6,679 nucleotides of DNA from Pseudomonadota bacterium (lineage in GTDB: Bacteria; Pseudomonadota; Alphaproteobacteria; Rhodobacterales; Rhodobacteraceae): the NCBI GenBank assembly GCA_027592105.1, contig JAQCLA010000136.1:1-6679 (forward strand), in the 5' to 3' direction. Below are positions 1-5,767 of this stretch, piece after piece. The notes under the pieces are model-generated. The model was not told where the DNA came from. It did not search any database and was given only the letters and a program-made list of their open reading frames with translations. How positions within the stretch are numbered: position 1 is the first letter of the stretch; each line of letters opens with the position of its first letter. The translations under genes were made by a program, and so were the position numbers.

Positions 1-261
1 CTCGTAGATGGGGCCGGGGCTTTGGAACACATGGGCCAGATTGCGCACGGGCAAACCGCCAAAGGGGGGGTGTGCGGCCTGCCGCGCGACCAGATCGGCC
101 TTGCGCAGCACCGGCAGCGTGGCCAGTTCCGCCAGCCCCTTGATGGCGGGCAGGCCATTGGCGGCAAGCTGCGTGTTGAGTTGCACCAGTTGATCGGCGG
201 CACGCTGGTCGGCACTGCGCGTTTCAAGCAGATCGAAATGTTTCTTGTGTTCGTCCAGCAT
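1..261 (-). CDS. Phenylacetate-CoA ligase family protein (AMP-dependent ligase), N-terminal 87 residues, cut by left edge
   Basis: This is the first 87 residues of a PaaK-like, AMP-forming CoA ligase; the rest lies beyond the left edge. Such enzymes adenylate a carboxylic acid and transfer it to CoA in the cytoplasm. Visible are an N-terminal helical stretch with LETRSADQRAADQ (about residues 11-23), a TLPVLRKADL segment (48-57) matching the 'LP..rK.DL' element before the substrate domain, and HVFQSPGPIYE (77-87), which resembles the family's F.SPGPIYEP motif. The nucleotide-binding and catalytic motifs are off the window, so activity cannot be judged. The start is the ATG at 261-259, which shares one base with the livF stop (TGATG), so translation is probably coupled to livF. 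No strong Shine-Dalgarno precedes it, which fits coupling. The family assignment rests on a short N-terminus and recalled resemblance; another AMP-dependent ligase subfamily is the alternative. Confidence 0.72.
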   Translation of the reverse strand, partial: MLDEHKKHFDLLETRSADQRAADQLVQLNTQLAANGLPAIKGLAELATLPVLRKADLVARQAAHPPFGGLPVRNLAHVFQSPGPIYE

Positions 262-1121
262 CAACTCAACCACCGCTTCCGCCGCCGGTAGCTGCGCACA
301 TCGCGAAAGCTTTTCCGGCCTTCCTCGGACATGCCGAGGTAGAATTCCTTTACATCCGGGTTCTCACGCAGATCGGCGGCAGGCCCGTCCATCACCACGC
401 GGCCCGACTCGAGGATGTAGCCGTAGTGCGCAAAGCGCAGCGCCACGTTGGTGTTTTGCTCGGCCAACAGGAAGGTCACCCCCTGCTCTTCGTTCAGCCG
501 CTTCACGATGCCGAAAATCTGTTCCACCAGCTGTGGGGCCAACCCCATGCTCGGCTCATCAAGCAAGATCGTCTCGGGCCGGCTCATCAGCGCGCGCCCG
601 ATCGCCGTCATCTGCTGCTCACCGCCCGAGGTATAGCCCGCTTGGCTGGTGCGCCGTTCTTTCAGCCGGGGGAAATAATCATAGACCATCTCCAGATCGG
701 CCATGATGGCGCCCTTACCATCGCGCCGCGTATAGGCACCGGTCAGCAAATTCTCCTCGACGGTCAAATGCTCGAAGCAATGCCGCCCTTCCATCACTTG
801 AATGACACCGCGATCGACCAATTCGGACGGGGTCAAATCCTGAATCCGCTCATCGCGATAAAGGATCGTGCCTTTCGTCACCTCGCCGCGCTCAGAATGC
901 AAAAGGTTCGAGATCGCCTTGAGCGTCGTGGTCTTGCCTGCGCCATTGCCGCCCAAAAGCGCGGTGATCCCGCCCTTGGGAACCTTGAGGCTGACACCCT
1001 TTAGCACCAAGATCACATGGTTATAGATCACCTCGATATTGGTGACCTCCAACAGCGTCTCGGCCGCTGCCTGATCGGGGGCAGACCCTCCGCCAAAGCT
1101 TTGTTCGGGCTGATCCAGCAT
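261..1121 (-). CDS. livF: LivF-type ABC transporter ATP-binding protein
   Basis: This is one of the two cytoplasmic ATPases that power a Liv (HAAT) family importer. The 286-residue product shows Walker A GGNGAGKT (57-64), Walker B ILLLDEP (185-190 region, catalytic E189), D-loop SMGLAP (191-196) and the LivF-style AEQN (220-223), where Gln replaces the usual H-loop His. The ABC signature is TSGGEQQ (164-170) with Thr in place of the common Leu; I recall this as typical of the ligase-associated subfamily. E. coli LivF is about 237 residues. The extra length is a roughly 22-residue N-terminal lead and a C-terminal tail, SFRDVRSYRRRKRWLS (271-286), that is strongly basic. The start has AAGGAG at 1131-1136, 9 bases upstream of the ATG. 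The gene lies 147 bp after the binding-protein gene, behind a terminator-like hairpin, and its TGA overlaps the next ligase start. The transported substrate is unknown, so the livF symbol denotes family only. Confidence 0.95.
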   Translation of the reverse strand: MLDQPEQSFGGGSAPDQAAAETLLEVTNIEVIYNHVILVLKGVSLKVPKGGITALLGGNGAGKTTTLKAISNLLHSERGEVTKGTILYRDERIQDLTPSELVDRGVIQVMEGRHCFEHLTVEENLLTGAYTRRDGKGAIMADLEMVYDYFPRLKERRTSQAGYTSGGEQQMTAIGRALMSRPETILLDEPSMGLAPQLVEQIFGIVKRLNEEQGVTFLLAEQNTNVALRFAHYGYILESGRVVMDGPAADLRENPDVKEFYLGMSEEGRKSFRDVRSYRRRKRWLS

Positions 1122-1215
1122 TTCCCGGCTCTCCTTGCATCCGGCACCGCATGCGGCCCCGCTTCATTTGGCTGAAGGCGGGCGTGCATGGCCGCGCGCC
1201 ACCCTTCATCTTTCC
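1122..1215 (-). other. Leader between the hairpin and livF
   Basis: This gene-free stretch lies between the T-tract of the terminator-like hairpin and livF. It contains the self-complementary decamer CCGCATGCGG (1147-1156) and a small inverted repeat CTTCA/TGAAG (1162-1166 with 1173-1177, 6-base loop). I could not find a convincing -35/-10 pair, so an independent livF promoter is possible but unsupported. The two small dyads are weak and could be chance. Confidence 0.3.
1131..1136 (-). promoter_or_regulatory. Shine-Dalgarno of livF (AAGGAG)
   Basis: On the minus strand AAGGAG lies 9 bases before the ATG at 1121. It fixes the livF start and shows that livF is translated independently rather than coupled to the gene before it. 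Confidence 0.8.
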
Positions 1216-1264
1216 AAAAATACGCAAATCCCGGCGGCGACGACCTGCGCCGCCGCCGGGGTTT
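1216..1264 (-). terminator. Terminator-like stem-loop after the binding-protein gene
   Basis: Read on the minus strand, the transcript contains CCCGGCGGCG (1260-1251), an 11-base loop, and the perfect complement CGCCGCCGGG (1239-1230). The outside can extend by three A-U pairs (1264-1262 with 1228-1226) across a C/A mismatch. It is followed by TTTGCGTATTTTT ending at 1216. A 10-bp GC stem plus an interrupted U-tract fits a Rho-independent terminator, and the hairpin begins only a few bases after the stop codon at 1269. Because livF and a ligase follow in the same direction, it more likely acts as a partial terminator or as a 3' block to RNA decay. That would raise the yield of binding protein relative to the downstream genes. 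The partial role is inference. Confidence 0.65.
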
Positions 1265-1268
1265 TCAC

Positions 1269-2549
1269 TCAGCTTTCGTTGCAATTGCGCGGGGTGATCC
1301 CGGCCTCGGCGGCATAGGCGGCCGAGTCTTCCAACACCAAGGGCCCCGTCACGCTGTCATCGGGCGCGATGAAGTCGGTCAGCGTGACCCATTCCGTCCC
1401 GCTCCACTGGGTCATGATCGCCCGTCCCGTGCCGCCGTGATCGGCACAGCTGACCGCGAACTCAGGCCCGATCATCGGCATGCCCAGAGATTCCATCCGC
1501 GCATTGGTCATCTCGAGGGCTTCCATCCCGTCACGCATCATCGCGGGGGTGATGTCGGCCACGCCGTGGATTTCCTGCGCGGTGCGCGCGGCCTCGGCGG
1601 CCAGCATCGCGGCATACATGCCACGGGTATAAAGCACCAAGCCAAGGTTGGTGCCATCGCCCGCCGCAAGCCCCGCATCGATCACATGTTGCTGGATCTC
1701 GGCAAAGACCGGCATATCGCCCAAACGGTTCATGTTGAGCGCGCGGTAGCCCGCCGCCGCCTGACCAGCCGAGGCGACATCATGATCGGCACCCGCCCAC
1801 CAGTTGCCGATGAAGTTCTCAAGCGGGTAGCGGATGTTGATCGCTTCTTGGATCGCGACTTGGTTCATCACACCCCAGCCCCAGAACAACACATAATCGG
1901 GACGCTCGCGCCGGATTTGCAGCCACTGGTTGCCCTGCTCTTGGCCGGGGCTATCCACCGCCAAAAGGTTCAAGGTAAAGCCATGCTGCGCCGAAAGCGC
2001 TTCCAGCGTGCGGATCGGCTCACGGCCATAGGCCGAGTTGTGGTAAAGCAGCGTGATGGACTTGCCGTTGAGCGAACCGCCGTTCTCATCCAAAAGCACG
2101 TTGATCATCACCGATGCCAAATCCCAGTAGTTCCCGGGATAGTTGAAGACATGGCTGAACACTTCACCATTCACGGCGGATGTGCGGCCATAGCCCATCG
2201 TGTGCAGCGGGATGCCATCGGCGGTTGCACGCGGGATCAGCTGATAGGTGATCCCCGTCGAGAGCGGCTGATAAACCAGCGCGCCATCGCCCTTGGTTGC
2301 CTCGTAGCATTCTACGCCGCGCTCGGTGTTATAGGCGGTCTCGCATTCCACCACCCGCACTGGAACGCCACCGATACCACCATCACGCTGGTTGAGAAGC
2401 GTGAAGTAATCCTGATAGCCATCCGAGAACGGGGTGCCGCTCGCGGCAAAGGGACCGGTCCGATAGGATAGGTCAGGGAACATCAAGTCGGCAAATGCCG
2501 GGCTTGTAAGCATGGCGCCCGCAGCGACCGTTGTCAGCAATTTCTTCAT
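1269..2549 (-). CDS. Periplasmic substrate-binding protein of a Liv-type ABC transporter
   Basis: This is the secreted receptor that captures the substrate in the periplasm and delivers it to LivH/LivM. The product is 426 residues. The signal peptide is MKKLLTTVAAGAMLTSPAFA, with likely cleavage after AFA at residue 20. The mature part is of the type I periplasmic-binding (Peripla_BP_6) kind: SYRTGPFAASG (28-38), LLNQRDGGIGG (51-61), an LSTGIT segment (96-101), and HNSAYGREPI (170-179), the counterpart of the family's D..YG motif. Four cysteines (C69, C81, C368, C423) could form two disulfides. An open frame extends upstream to 2744, but ATG 2549 is preferred: it gives the signal peptide and has AAAGGAGG at 2559-2566. 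The usual Liv amino-acid pocket segment (sPgAT-like) is replaced by MGYGRT (118-123), so a non-amino-acid ligand is plausible. The gene sits between the two permeases and livF, with gaps on both sides. Confidence 0.92.
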   Translation of the reverse strand: MKKLLTTVAAGAMLTSPAFADLMFPDLSYRTGPFAASGTPFSDGYQDYFTLLNQRDGGIGGVPVRVVECETAYNTERGVECYEATKGDGALVYQPLSTGITYQLIPRATADGIPLHTMGYGRTSAVNGEVFSHVFNYPGNYWDLASVMINVLLDENGGSLNGKSITLLYHNSAYGREPIRTLEALSAQHGFTLNLLAVDSPGQEQGNQWLQIRRERPDYVLFWGWGVMNQVAIQEAINIRYPLENFIGNWWAGADHDVASAGQAAAGYRALNMNRLGDMPVFAEIQQHVIDAGLAAGDGTNLGLVLYTRGMYAAMLAAEAARTAQEIHGVADITPAMMRDGMEALEMTNARMESLGMPMIGPEFAVSCADHGGTGRAIMTQWSGTEWVTLTDFIAPDDSVTGPLVLEDSAAYAAEAGITPRNCNES

Positions 2550-2679
2550 CGAGGTAGTCCTCCTTTGGGTTAATCCGATTTTGTTTCGCCCCGGTTCGAT
2601 GCCGGGTTTCTCACTTGGCGCCCCCCGTCTCCCTGCGCGGGCCGCATACTTACTTCGGGCGCAAAGCCCATCCCCCCGC
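2550..2679 (-). other. 130-bp gap between livM and the binding-protein gene, with a short inverted repeat
   Basis: There is no coding sequence of note here. The gap holds CCCGG/CCGGG (2590-2594 with 2602-2606, 7-base loop) about 40 bases before the start codon, and a GGGC/GCCC pair (4-bp stem, 5-base loop) nearer to livM. Neither is followed by a U-tract on the minus strand, so they are not convincing terminators. No clear promoter hexamers were found. The space may hold a processing site or an internal promoter, allowing separate control of the binding protein. Confidence 0.35.
2559..2566 (-). promoter_or_regulatory. Strong Shine-Dalgarno of the binding-protein gene (AAAGGAGG)
   Basis: AAAGGAGG on the minus strand sits 9 bases before ATG 2549. 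It is the best ribosome-binding site in the window and decides the start against the upstream in-frame candidate at 2744, which would add 65 residues without a signal peptide at the N-terminus. Confidence 0.88.
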
Positions 2680-3756
2680 TCAATGCGGAAACGGCCAAAG
2701 ACGCAATTTTTCCTTGGCCAAAGACCAGAGCCGCGCCAGTCCATGCGGCTCGACGATCAAGAAGAACATGATCAGCCCGCCCACGATCACGAATTGGAAA
2801 TGCGTGGCCAAAGCCGTGTCCCAACCCATCGTGTCGACCAGCAACACCTTCAGCGCGACGGGCAAAAGCACCATGAAAGCCGCACCCGCAAAGCTGCCAA
2901 AAAGCGAGCCAAGCCCACCGATGATGATCATGAACAAGACAAGGAAAGATTTCTGGATGCCGTAAGCCTCGCCCACCTCGACCGCACCAAGATAGACGGT
3001 GAACAACAGCGCCCCGGCGATGCCCACATAGAATGACGACACCGCAAAAGCCGACAGCTTGGCGCGCAGCGGGTTCACCCCGATAATCTCGGCGGCGATA
3101 TCCATGTCGCGGATCGCCATCCATTGCCGCCCAATGGCGCCCCGCGTCAGGTTGCGCGCGACCCAAGCCAGCACAAAGACAAAGGCGAAACAAAACAGGT
3201 ATTTCACCCAAGCCTCGGCATTGGGGCCGGTCACGGCATGGCCAAATAACAGCCGTTCAGGCGCGGTGATCTGCCCCGAGGCGGAATAGTTGTAAAACCA
3301 CGGCACCTTGTTGAAGAGCCAGACAAGAAAGAACTGCGCAGCTAGCGTCGCGACGGCAAGGTAGAACCCCTTGATCCGCAGCGAGGGCAGACCAAACATC
3401 ACCCCCACCATCGCCGTCATCGCCCCAGACAATAGCGTGATGGTGACCATGTCCATCCACGGGAATGCGGTCATCAACTTGTAGGAGGTATAGGCCCCCA
3501 CGGCCATGAACCCGCCCGTGCCAAGGCTGACCTGCCCGCAATAGCCCGTCAGAATGTTCAGCCCGATCGCCGCGATCGCGTAGATCAAGAAGGGGATCAA
3601 GATCGCGCTGGCCCAGTAATCGGTGATTACAAAGGGAATGATCCCCAAGCCCACCGCCAGCACGAAATAGTAACGATACCTGTCAAAGGCGATTGGAAAG
3701 GTCTGACTGTCATCGGCATAGGATGTCTTGAAATCGCCCGCTTCACGGTAAAACAT
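2680..3756 (-). CDS. livM: LivM-type ABC transporter permease
   Basis: This is one of the two inner-membrane permeases of the importer; it pairs with LivH to form the channel. The 358-residue protein has a hydrophilic N-terminus of about 28 residues and then multiple membrane helices (for example about 31-47, 52-70, 104-122, 130-147, 185-200, 270-300 and 322-336). Family marks are GQVSLGTGGFMAVGAY (74-89), the cytoplasmic coupling loop RGAIGRQWMAIRDMDIAAEIIG (205-226, the EAA-like ATPase contact), GGLGSLFGSFAGA (280-292) and the C-terminal FLIVEPHGL (332-340). The ATG at 3756 is the only reasonable start because the frame meets TAA eight codons upstream. It overlaps the stop of a 35-codon ORF as TGATG, preceded by AAAGGGGGGG. 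A 130-bp gap follows the stop. Substrate unknown. Confidence 0.94.
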   Translation of the reverse strand: MFYREAGDFKTSYADDSQTFPIAFDRYRYYFVLAVGLGIIPFVITDYWASAILIPFLIYAIAAIGLNILTGYCGQVSLGTGGFMAVGAYTSYKLMTAFPWMDMVTITLLSGAMTAMVGVMFGLPSLRIKGFYLAVATLAAQFFLVWLFNKVPWFYNYSASGQITAPERLLFGHAVTGPNAEAWVKYLFCFAFVFVLAWVARNLTRGAIGRQWMAIRDMDIAAEIIGVNPLRAKLSAFAVSSFYVGIAGALLFTVYLGAVEVGEAYGIQKSFLVLFMIIIGGLGSLFGSFAGAAFMVLLPVALKVLLVDTMGWDTALATHFQFVIVGGLIMFFLIVEPHGLARLWSLAKEKLRLWPFPH

Positions 3757-3863
3757 CAGGCCACCCCCCCTTTAACTTGACCGACGCCCGCCTCGCCCTT
3801 GCGCCCGACCGTCAATGTCAAACGGTGCTCTTGGCTTTTGCGTGCTGTTGCGATGCTGGCCAT
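3756..3863 (-). CDS. Small ORF (35 aa) between livH and livM, hypothetical cationic peptide
   Basis: I do not recognise this protein. The ORF begins 2 bases after the livH stop and ends on a TGA that shares one base with the livM ATG, so it fills the gap almost exactly. A Shine-Dalgarno, GAGG (3872-3875, within GAGAGGG), lies 8 bases before its ATG, embedded in the last livH codons. The peptide begins MASIATARKSQEHRL and ends VGQVKGGVA. It has six Lys/Arg and two Glu, no predicted membrane segment and no signal peptide. About two thirds of its codons end in G or C, not far from its neighbours. It could be a genuine small protein, perhaps a transporter accessory, or a leader whose translation carries ribosomes to livM through TGATG coupling. 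A chance ORF is possible given its length. Tight packing and a good Shine-Dalgarno argue for translation; conservation in relatives would decide. Confidence 0.5.
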   Translation of the reverse strand: MASIATARKSQEHRLTLTVGRKGEAGVGQVKGGVA

Positions 3864-3865
3864 GC

Positions 3866-4852
3866 TCACACCCTCTCGATAATTTTTTCGCCAAACAGGC
3901 CTTGGGGGCGGAACACGAGGAACACGAGCGCCAGCACATATGCGAACCAGTTTTCCGTGGCCCCACCGATCATCGGGCCGATGGCAAACTCGAACAGCGC
4001 CTCGCCCACGCCGATAATCAGCCCGCCGATGATCGCACCGGGGATCGAGGTGAAGCCACCCAGCATCAACACTGGCAACGCCTTGAGCGCGATCAGCGAC
4101 AGTGAGAATTGGACCCCCGATTTCGACCCCCACATGATGCCCGCCACCAGCGCGACGATGCCCGCAAGCGACCAGACCAGCACCCAGACATAGTCAAGCT
4201 TGATCCCAACGCTGAGCGCTGCTTGGTGGTCATCGGCCACTGCGCGCATTGCGCGGCCCTGCTTGGTGTATTGCGCGAATGCGATCAGCCCCCCGACAAG
4301 GATCGCCGCGACAATCGCCGCCGTGACGTCGAGGTTGTCGATAAAGAACCCATAGCCAAACAGATCAAAGGTCACAGCATCAATACTGTCGTTGATCCCC
4401 TGCGGGATACCGACATCGAGGTTGCGGATTTCTGACCCCCACATCAGGTCGCTGACCCCCTCAAGGAAATAAGCAAGCCCGATGGTCGCCATGAACAGGA
4501 TGATCGGTTCTTGGCCCACCAAATGGCGAAACACGAACTGCTGCGCCAAGATGGCAAAGCCGATCATCACCAAGGCGGTCAGCAAGATCGCGGCAAGCGC
4601 TGGTACCTCCCAACCGAAGTAATGAATGTCAGTGCCGAAAATTTCGTTGATCAAATGCCCAAACGGCACGCGGCCTTGCTGGATACCGACCAACGTCATC
4701 GCGGCAAAGAGCGCCATGACACCTTGAGCATAGTTGAAGATGCCGGACGCCTTGAAGATCAGCACAAAGCCCAGCGCTACCAGCGCATACATCACCCCGT
4801 TCAGCAGGCCGTTGAGCGTGACCTCCATCGCGAAAATCAGTTGGTCGGGCAT
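3866..4852 (-). CDS. livH: LivH-type ABC transporter permease
   Basis: This is the second inner-membrane permease of the importer and partner of LivM. The 328-residue protein starts with a short lead and the hallmark helix NGLLNGVMYALVALGFVLIF (14-33), continuing to FNYAQG (39-44), where other LivH proteins have NfAhG. Further membrane segments lie at about 84-106, 116-134, 176-193, 222-242, 262-288 and 303-316. The cytoplasmic loop QYTKQGRAMRAVADDHQAA (194-212) is the EAA-like contact with the ATPases. LGGFTSIPGAIIGG (264-277) and the C-terminal FRPQGLFGEK (314-323) are also typical. ATG 4852 is preceded by AGGGAGG 6 bases upstream. It follows livG after 69 bp containing an 11-bp tandem repeat; the stop at 3866 is 2 bases from the small ORF. 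Length and motifs are normal for the family. Confidence 0.95.
   Translation of the reverse strand: MPDQLIFAMEVTLNGLLNGVMYALVALGFVLIFKASGIFNYAQGVMALFAAMTLVGIQQGRVPFGHLINEIFGTDIHYFGWEVPALAAILLTALVMIGFAILAQQFVFRHLVGQEPIILFMATIGLAYFLEGVSDLMWGSEIRNLDVGIPQGINDSIDAVTFDLFGYGFFIDNLDVTAAIVAAILVGGLIAFAQYTKQGRAMRAVADDHQAALSVGIKLDYVWVLVWSLAGIVALVAGIMWGSKSGVQFSLSLIALKALPVLMLGGFTSIPGAIIGGLIIGVGEALFEFAIGPMIGGATENWFAYVLALVFLVFRPQGLFGEKIIERV
3871..3877 (-). promoter_or_regulatory. Shine-Dalgarno of the small ORF (GAGAGGG inside the livH end)
   Basis: The minus-strand GAGAGGG contains GAGG 8 bases before ATG 3863. It is formed by the livH codons for Glu-Arg-Val at the C-terminus, so it may be incidental, but spacing and match are good and it would start the 35-codon ORF rather than livM. 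Confidence 0.5.
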
Positions 4853-4876
4853 GCGCGGCCTCCCTCGCTCGGCGTA

Positions 4877-4909
4877 TGTACGCGGTGTGTACGGGCGGTG
4901 TACGGGATG
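4877..4909. repeat. 11-bp tandem repeat, three copies, in the livG-livH gap
   Basis: On the plus strand three adjacent 11-bp units begin with TGTACG: TGTACGCGGTG (4877-4887), TGTACGGGCGG (4888-4898) and TGTACGGGATG (4899-4909). A degenerate TGACG follows at 4910. Each unit carries the palindrome GTAC and the spacing is one helical turn, so the cores face the same side of the DNA. The array fills most of the spacer between livG and livH and ends just upstream of the livH Shine-Dalgarno. It could be a protein-binding array, an RNA element (CGUACA repeats in the transcript) or a slippage product. No function is established. Confidence 0.7.
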
Positions 4910-4921
4910 TGACGCATCCGC

Positions 4922-5767
4922 TTAGTCATGGGCGACCCCCAGATAGGCGTCGATCACCTCTTGGTTGGCGCGCACTTCGGCGGGGGTGCCGTCACCGATC
5001 TTGCGACCGTAATCCATCACCACGACACGGTCGGACAGATCCATCACCACGCCCATGTCATGTTCGATCAGCACGATGGTGGTGCCGAATTCATCATTCA
5101 CATCAAGGATGAAGCGGCTCATGTCCTCCTTCTCCTCGACATTCATGCCCGCCATCGGCTCATCAAGCAGCAAGATCTTGGGCTCGGCCACCAGCGCGCG
5201 CGCCAATTCCACCCGCTTTTTCAACCCGTAAGGCAGGCGGCCCACGGGCGTTTTGCGGATTTTCTGGATCTCAAGAAAATCAATCACTTCCTCGGCGCGT
5301 TTGCGGTTTTCAACCTCTTCTCGCTGCGCGCGCCCCCACCAAAAGGCTTGGTCAAGGATGCTAGCCTTCATATGGTTGAGCCGCCCGGTCATGACATTGT
5401 CCAGAACCGTCATCCCCTCGAACAACGCGATGTTTTGGAAAGTGCGCGCAATGCCTTGGCGGGCAACCTGATAGGGCTTCATCGGCGGGCGCTTGGCGCC
5501 GCGATAGATCATCTCGCCCTCTTGCGGGTTGTAAAATCCGCTGATCACGTTGAGCATGCTGGACTTTCCAGCGCCGTTCGGGCCGATGATGGCGCGGATC
5601 TCGCCTTCGCGGATGTCAAAGCTGATATCCTTGATCGCCACCACCCCGCCGAAACGCAGCGTGATGTTGCGCATCTCCATGACCACGCCACCGATCTTGC
5701 GACCGTCTGCGGTGGTGTATCCCTCTTGCGCTGCATCAAGCATCGGCTGCCCCCTCGCCACCATCAT
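4922..5767 (-). CDS. livG: LivG-type ABC transporter ATP-binding protein
   Basis: This is the second cytoplasmic ATPase of the importer. From the first ATG the protein has 281 residues. It shows Walker A GPNGAGKS (62-69), Q-loop Gln in RTFQN (Q111), the signature region LPYGLKKRVELARAL (178-192), Walker B ILLLDEP (198-204, catalytic E203), D-loop MAGMN (205-209) and the H-loop His in IEHD (H236). The signature lacks the Gln of the usual LivG LPYGQQ, having Leu-Lys instead. The gene overlaps the upstream ligase stop by 4 bases (ATGA), so translation is probably coupled. The start is uncertain: ATG 5767 gives the overlap, but ATG 5743 (Met9) has a better Shine-Dalgarno, GAGGGGG, and begins MLDAAQEGYTTADG. 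The conserved domain starts near residue 30 in either case. A 69-bp spacer separates it from livH. Confidence 0.94.
   Translation of the reverse strand: MMVARGQPMLDAAQEGYTTADGRKIGGVVMEMRNITLRFGGVVAIKDISFDIREGEIRAIIGPNGAGKSSMLNVISGFYNPQEGEMIYRGAKRPPMKPYQVARQGIARTFQNIALFEGMTVLDNVMTGRLNHMKASILDQAFWWGRAQREEVENRKRAEEVIDFLEIQKIRKTPVGRLPYGLKKRVELARALVAEPKILLLDEPMAGMNVEEKEDMSRFILDVNDEFGTTIVLIEHDMGVVMDLSDRVVVMDYGRKIGDGTPAEVRANQEVIDAYLGVAHD

Noticed and set aside
426..1004. 192-codon plus-strand ORF opposite livF
   Set aside because: It is antisense to livF, with no recognisable features and shadow-type composition.
1021..1284. 87-codon minus-strand ORF spanning the binding-protein/livF gap
   Set aside because: It overlaps both neighbours out of frame, runs through the hairpin and encodes low-complexity Gly/Arg sequence. 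No ribosome site was noted.
1188..2471. 427-codon plus-strand ORF opposite the binding-protein gene
   Set aside because: It lies antisense to a well-supported gene with a signal peptide and strong Shine-Dalgarno. The composition (many His, Arg, Gly, Asp) is typical of a GC-rich shadow frame and no motif is recognisable.
2590..2606. CCCGG/CCGGG inverted repeat as a terminator of livM
   Set aside because: It has only 5 bp, is distant from the livM stop and has no U-tract on the transcribed strand. It was kept only as a note in the gap.
2550..2744. 65-residue N-terminal extension of the binding protein in the same frame
   Set aside because: It would run over the livM end, displace the signal peptide from the N-terminus and ignore the AAAGGAGG before ATG 2549.
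3816..3821. Perfect TTGACA (minus strand) as a -35 box for livM
   Set aside because: No -10-like hexamer stands 16-18 bases downstream, where the sequence is GC-rich (GGGCGA). It lies inside the small ORF, so it is probably coincidental.
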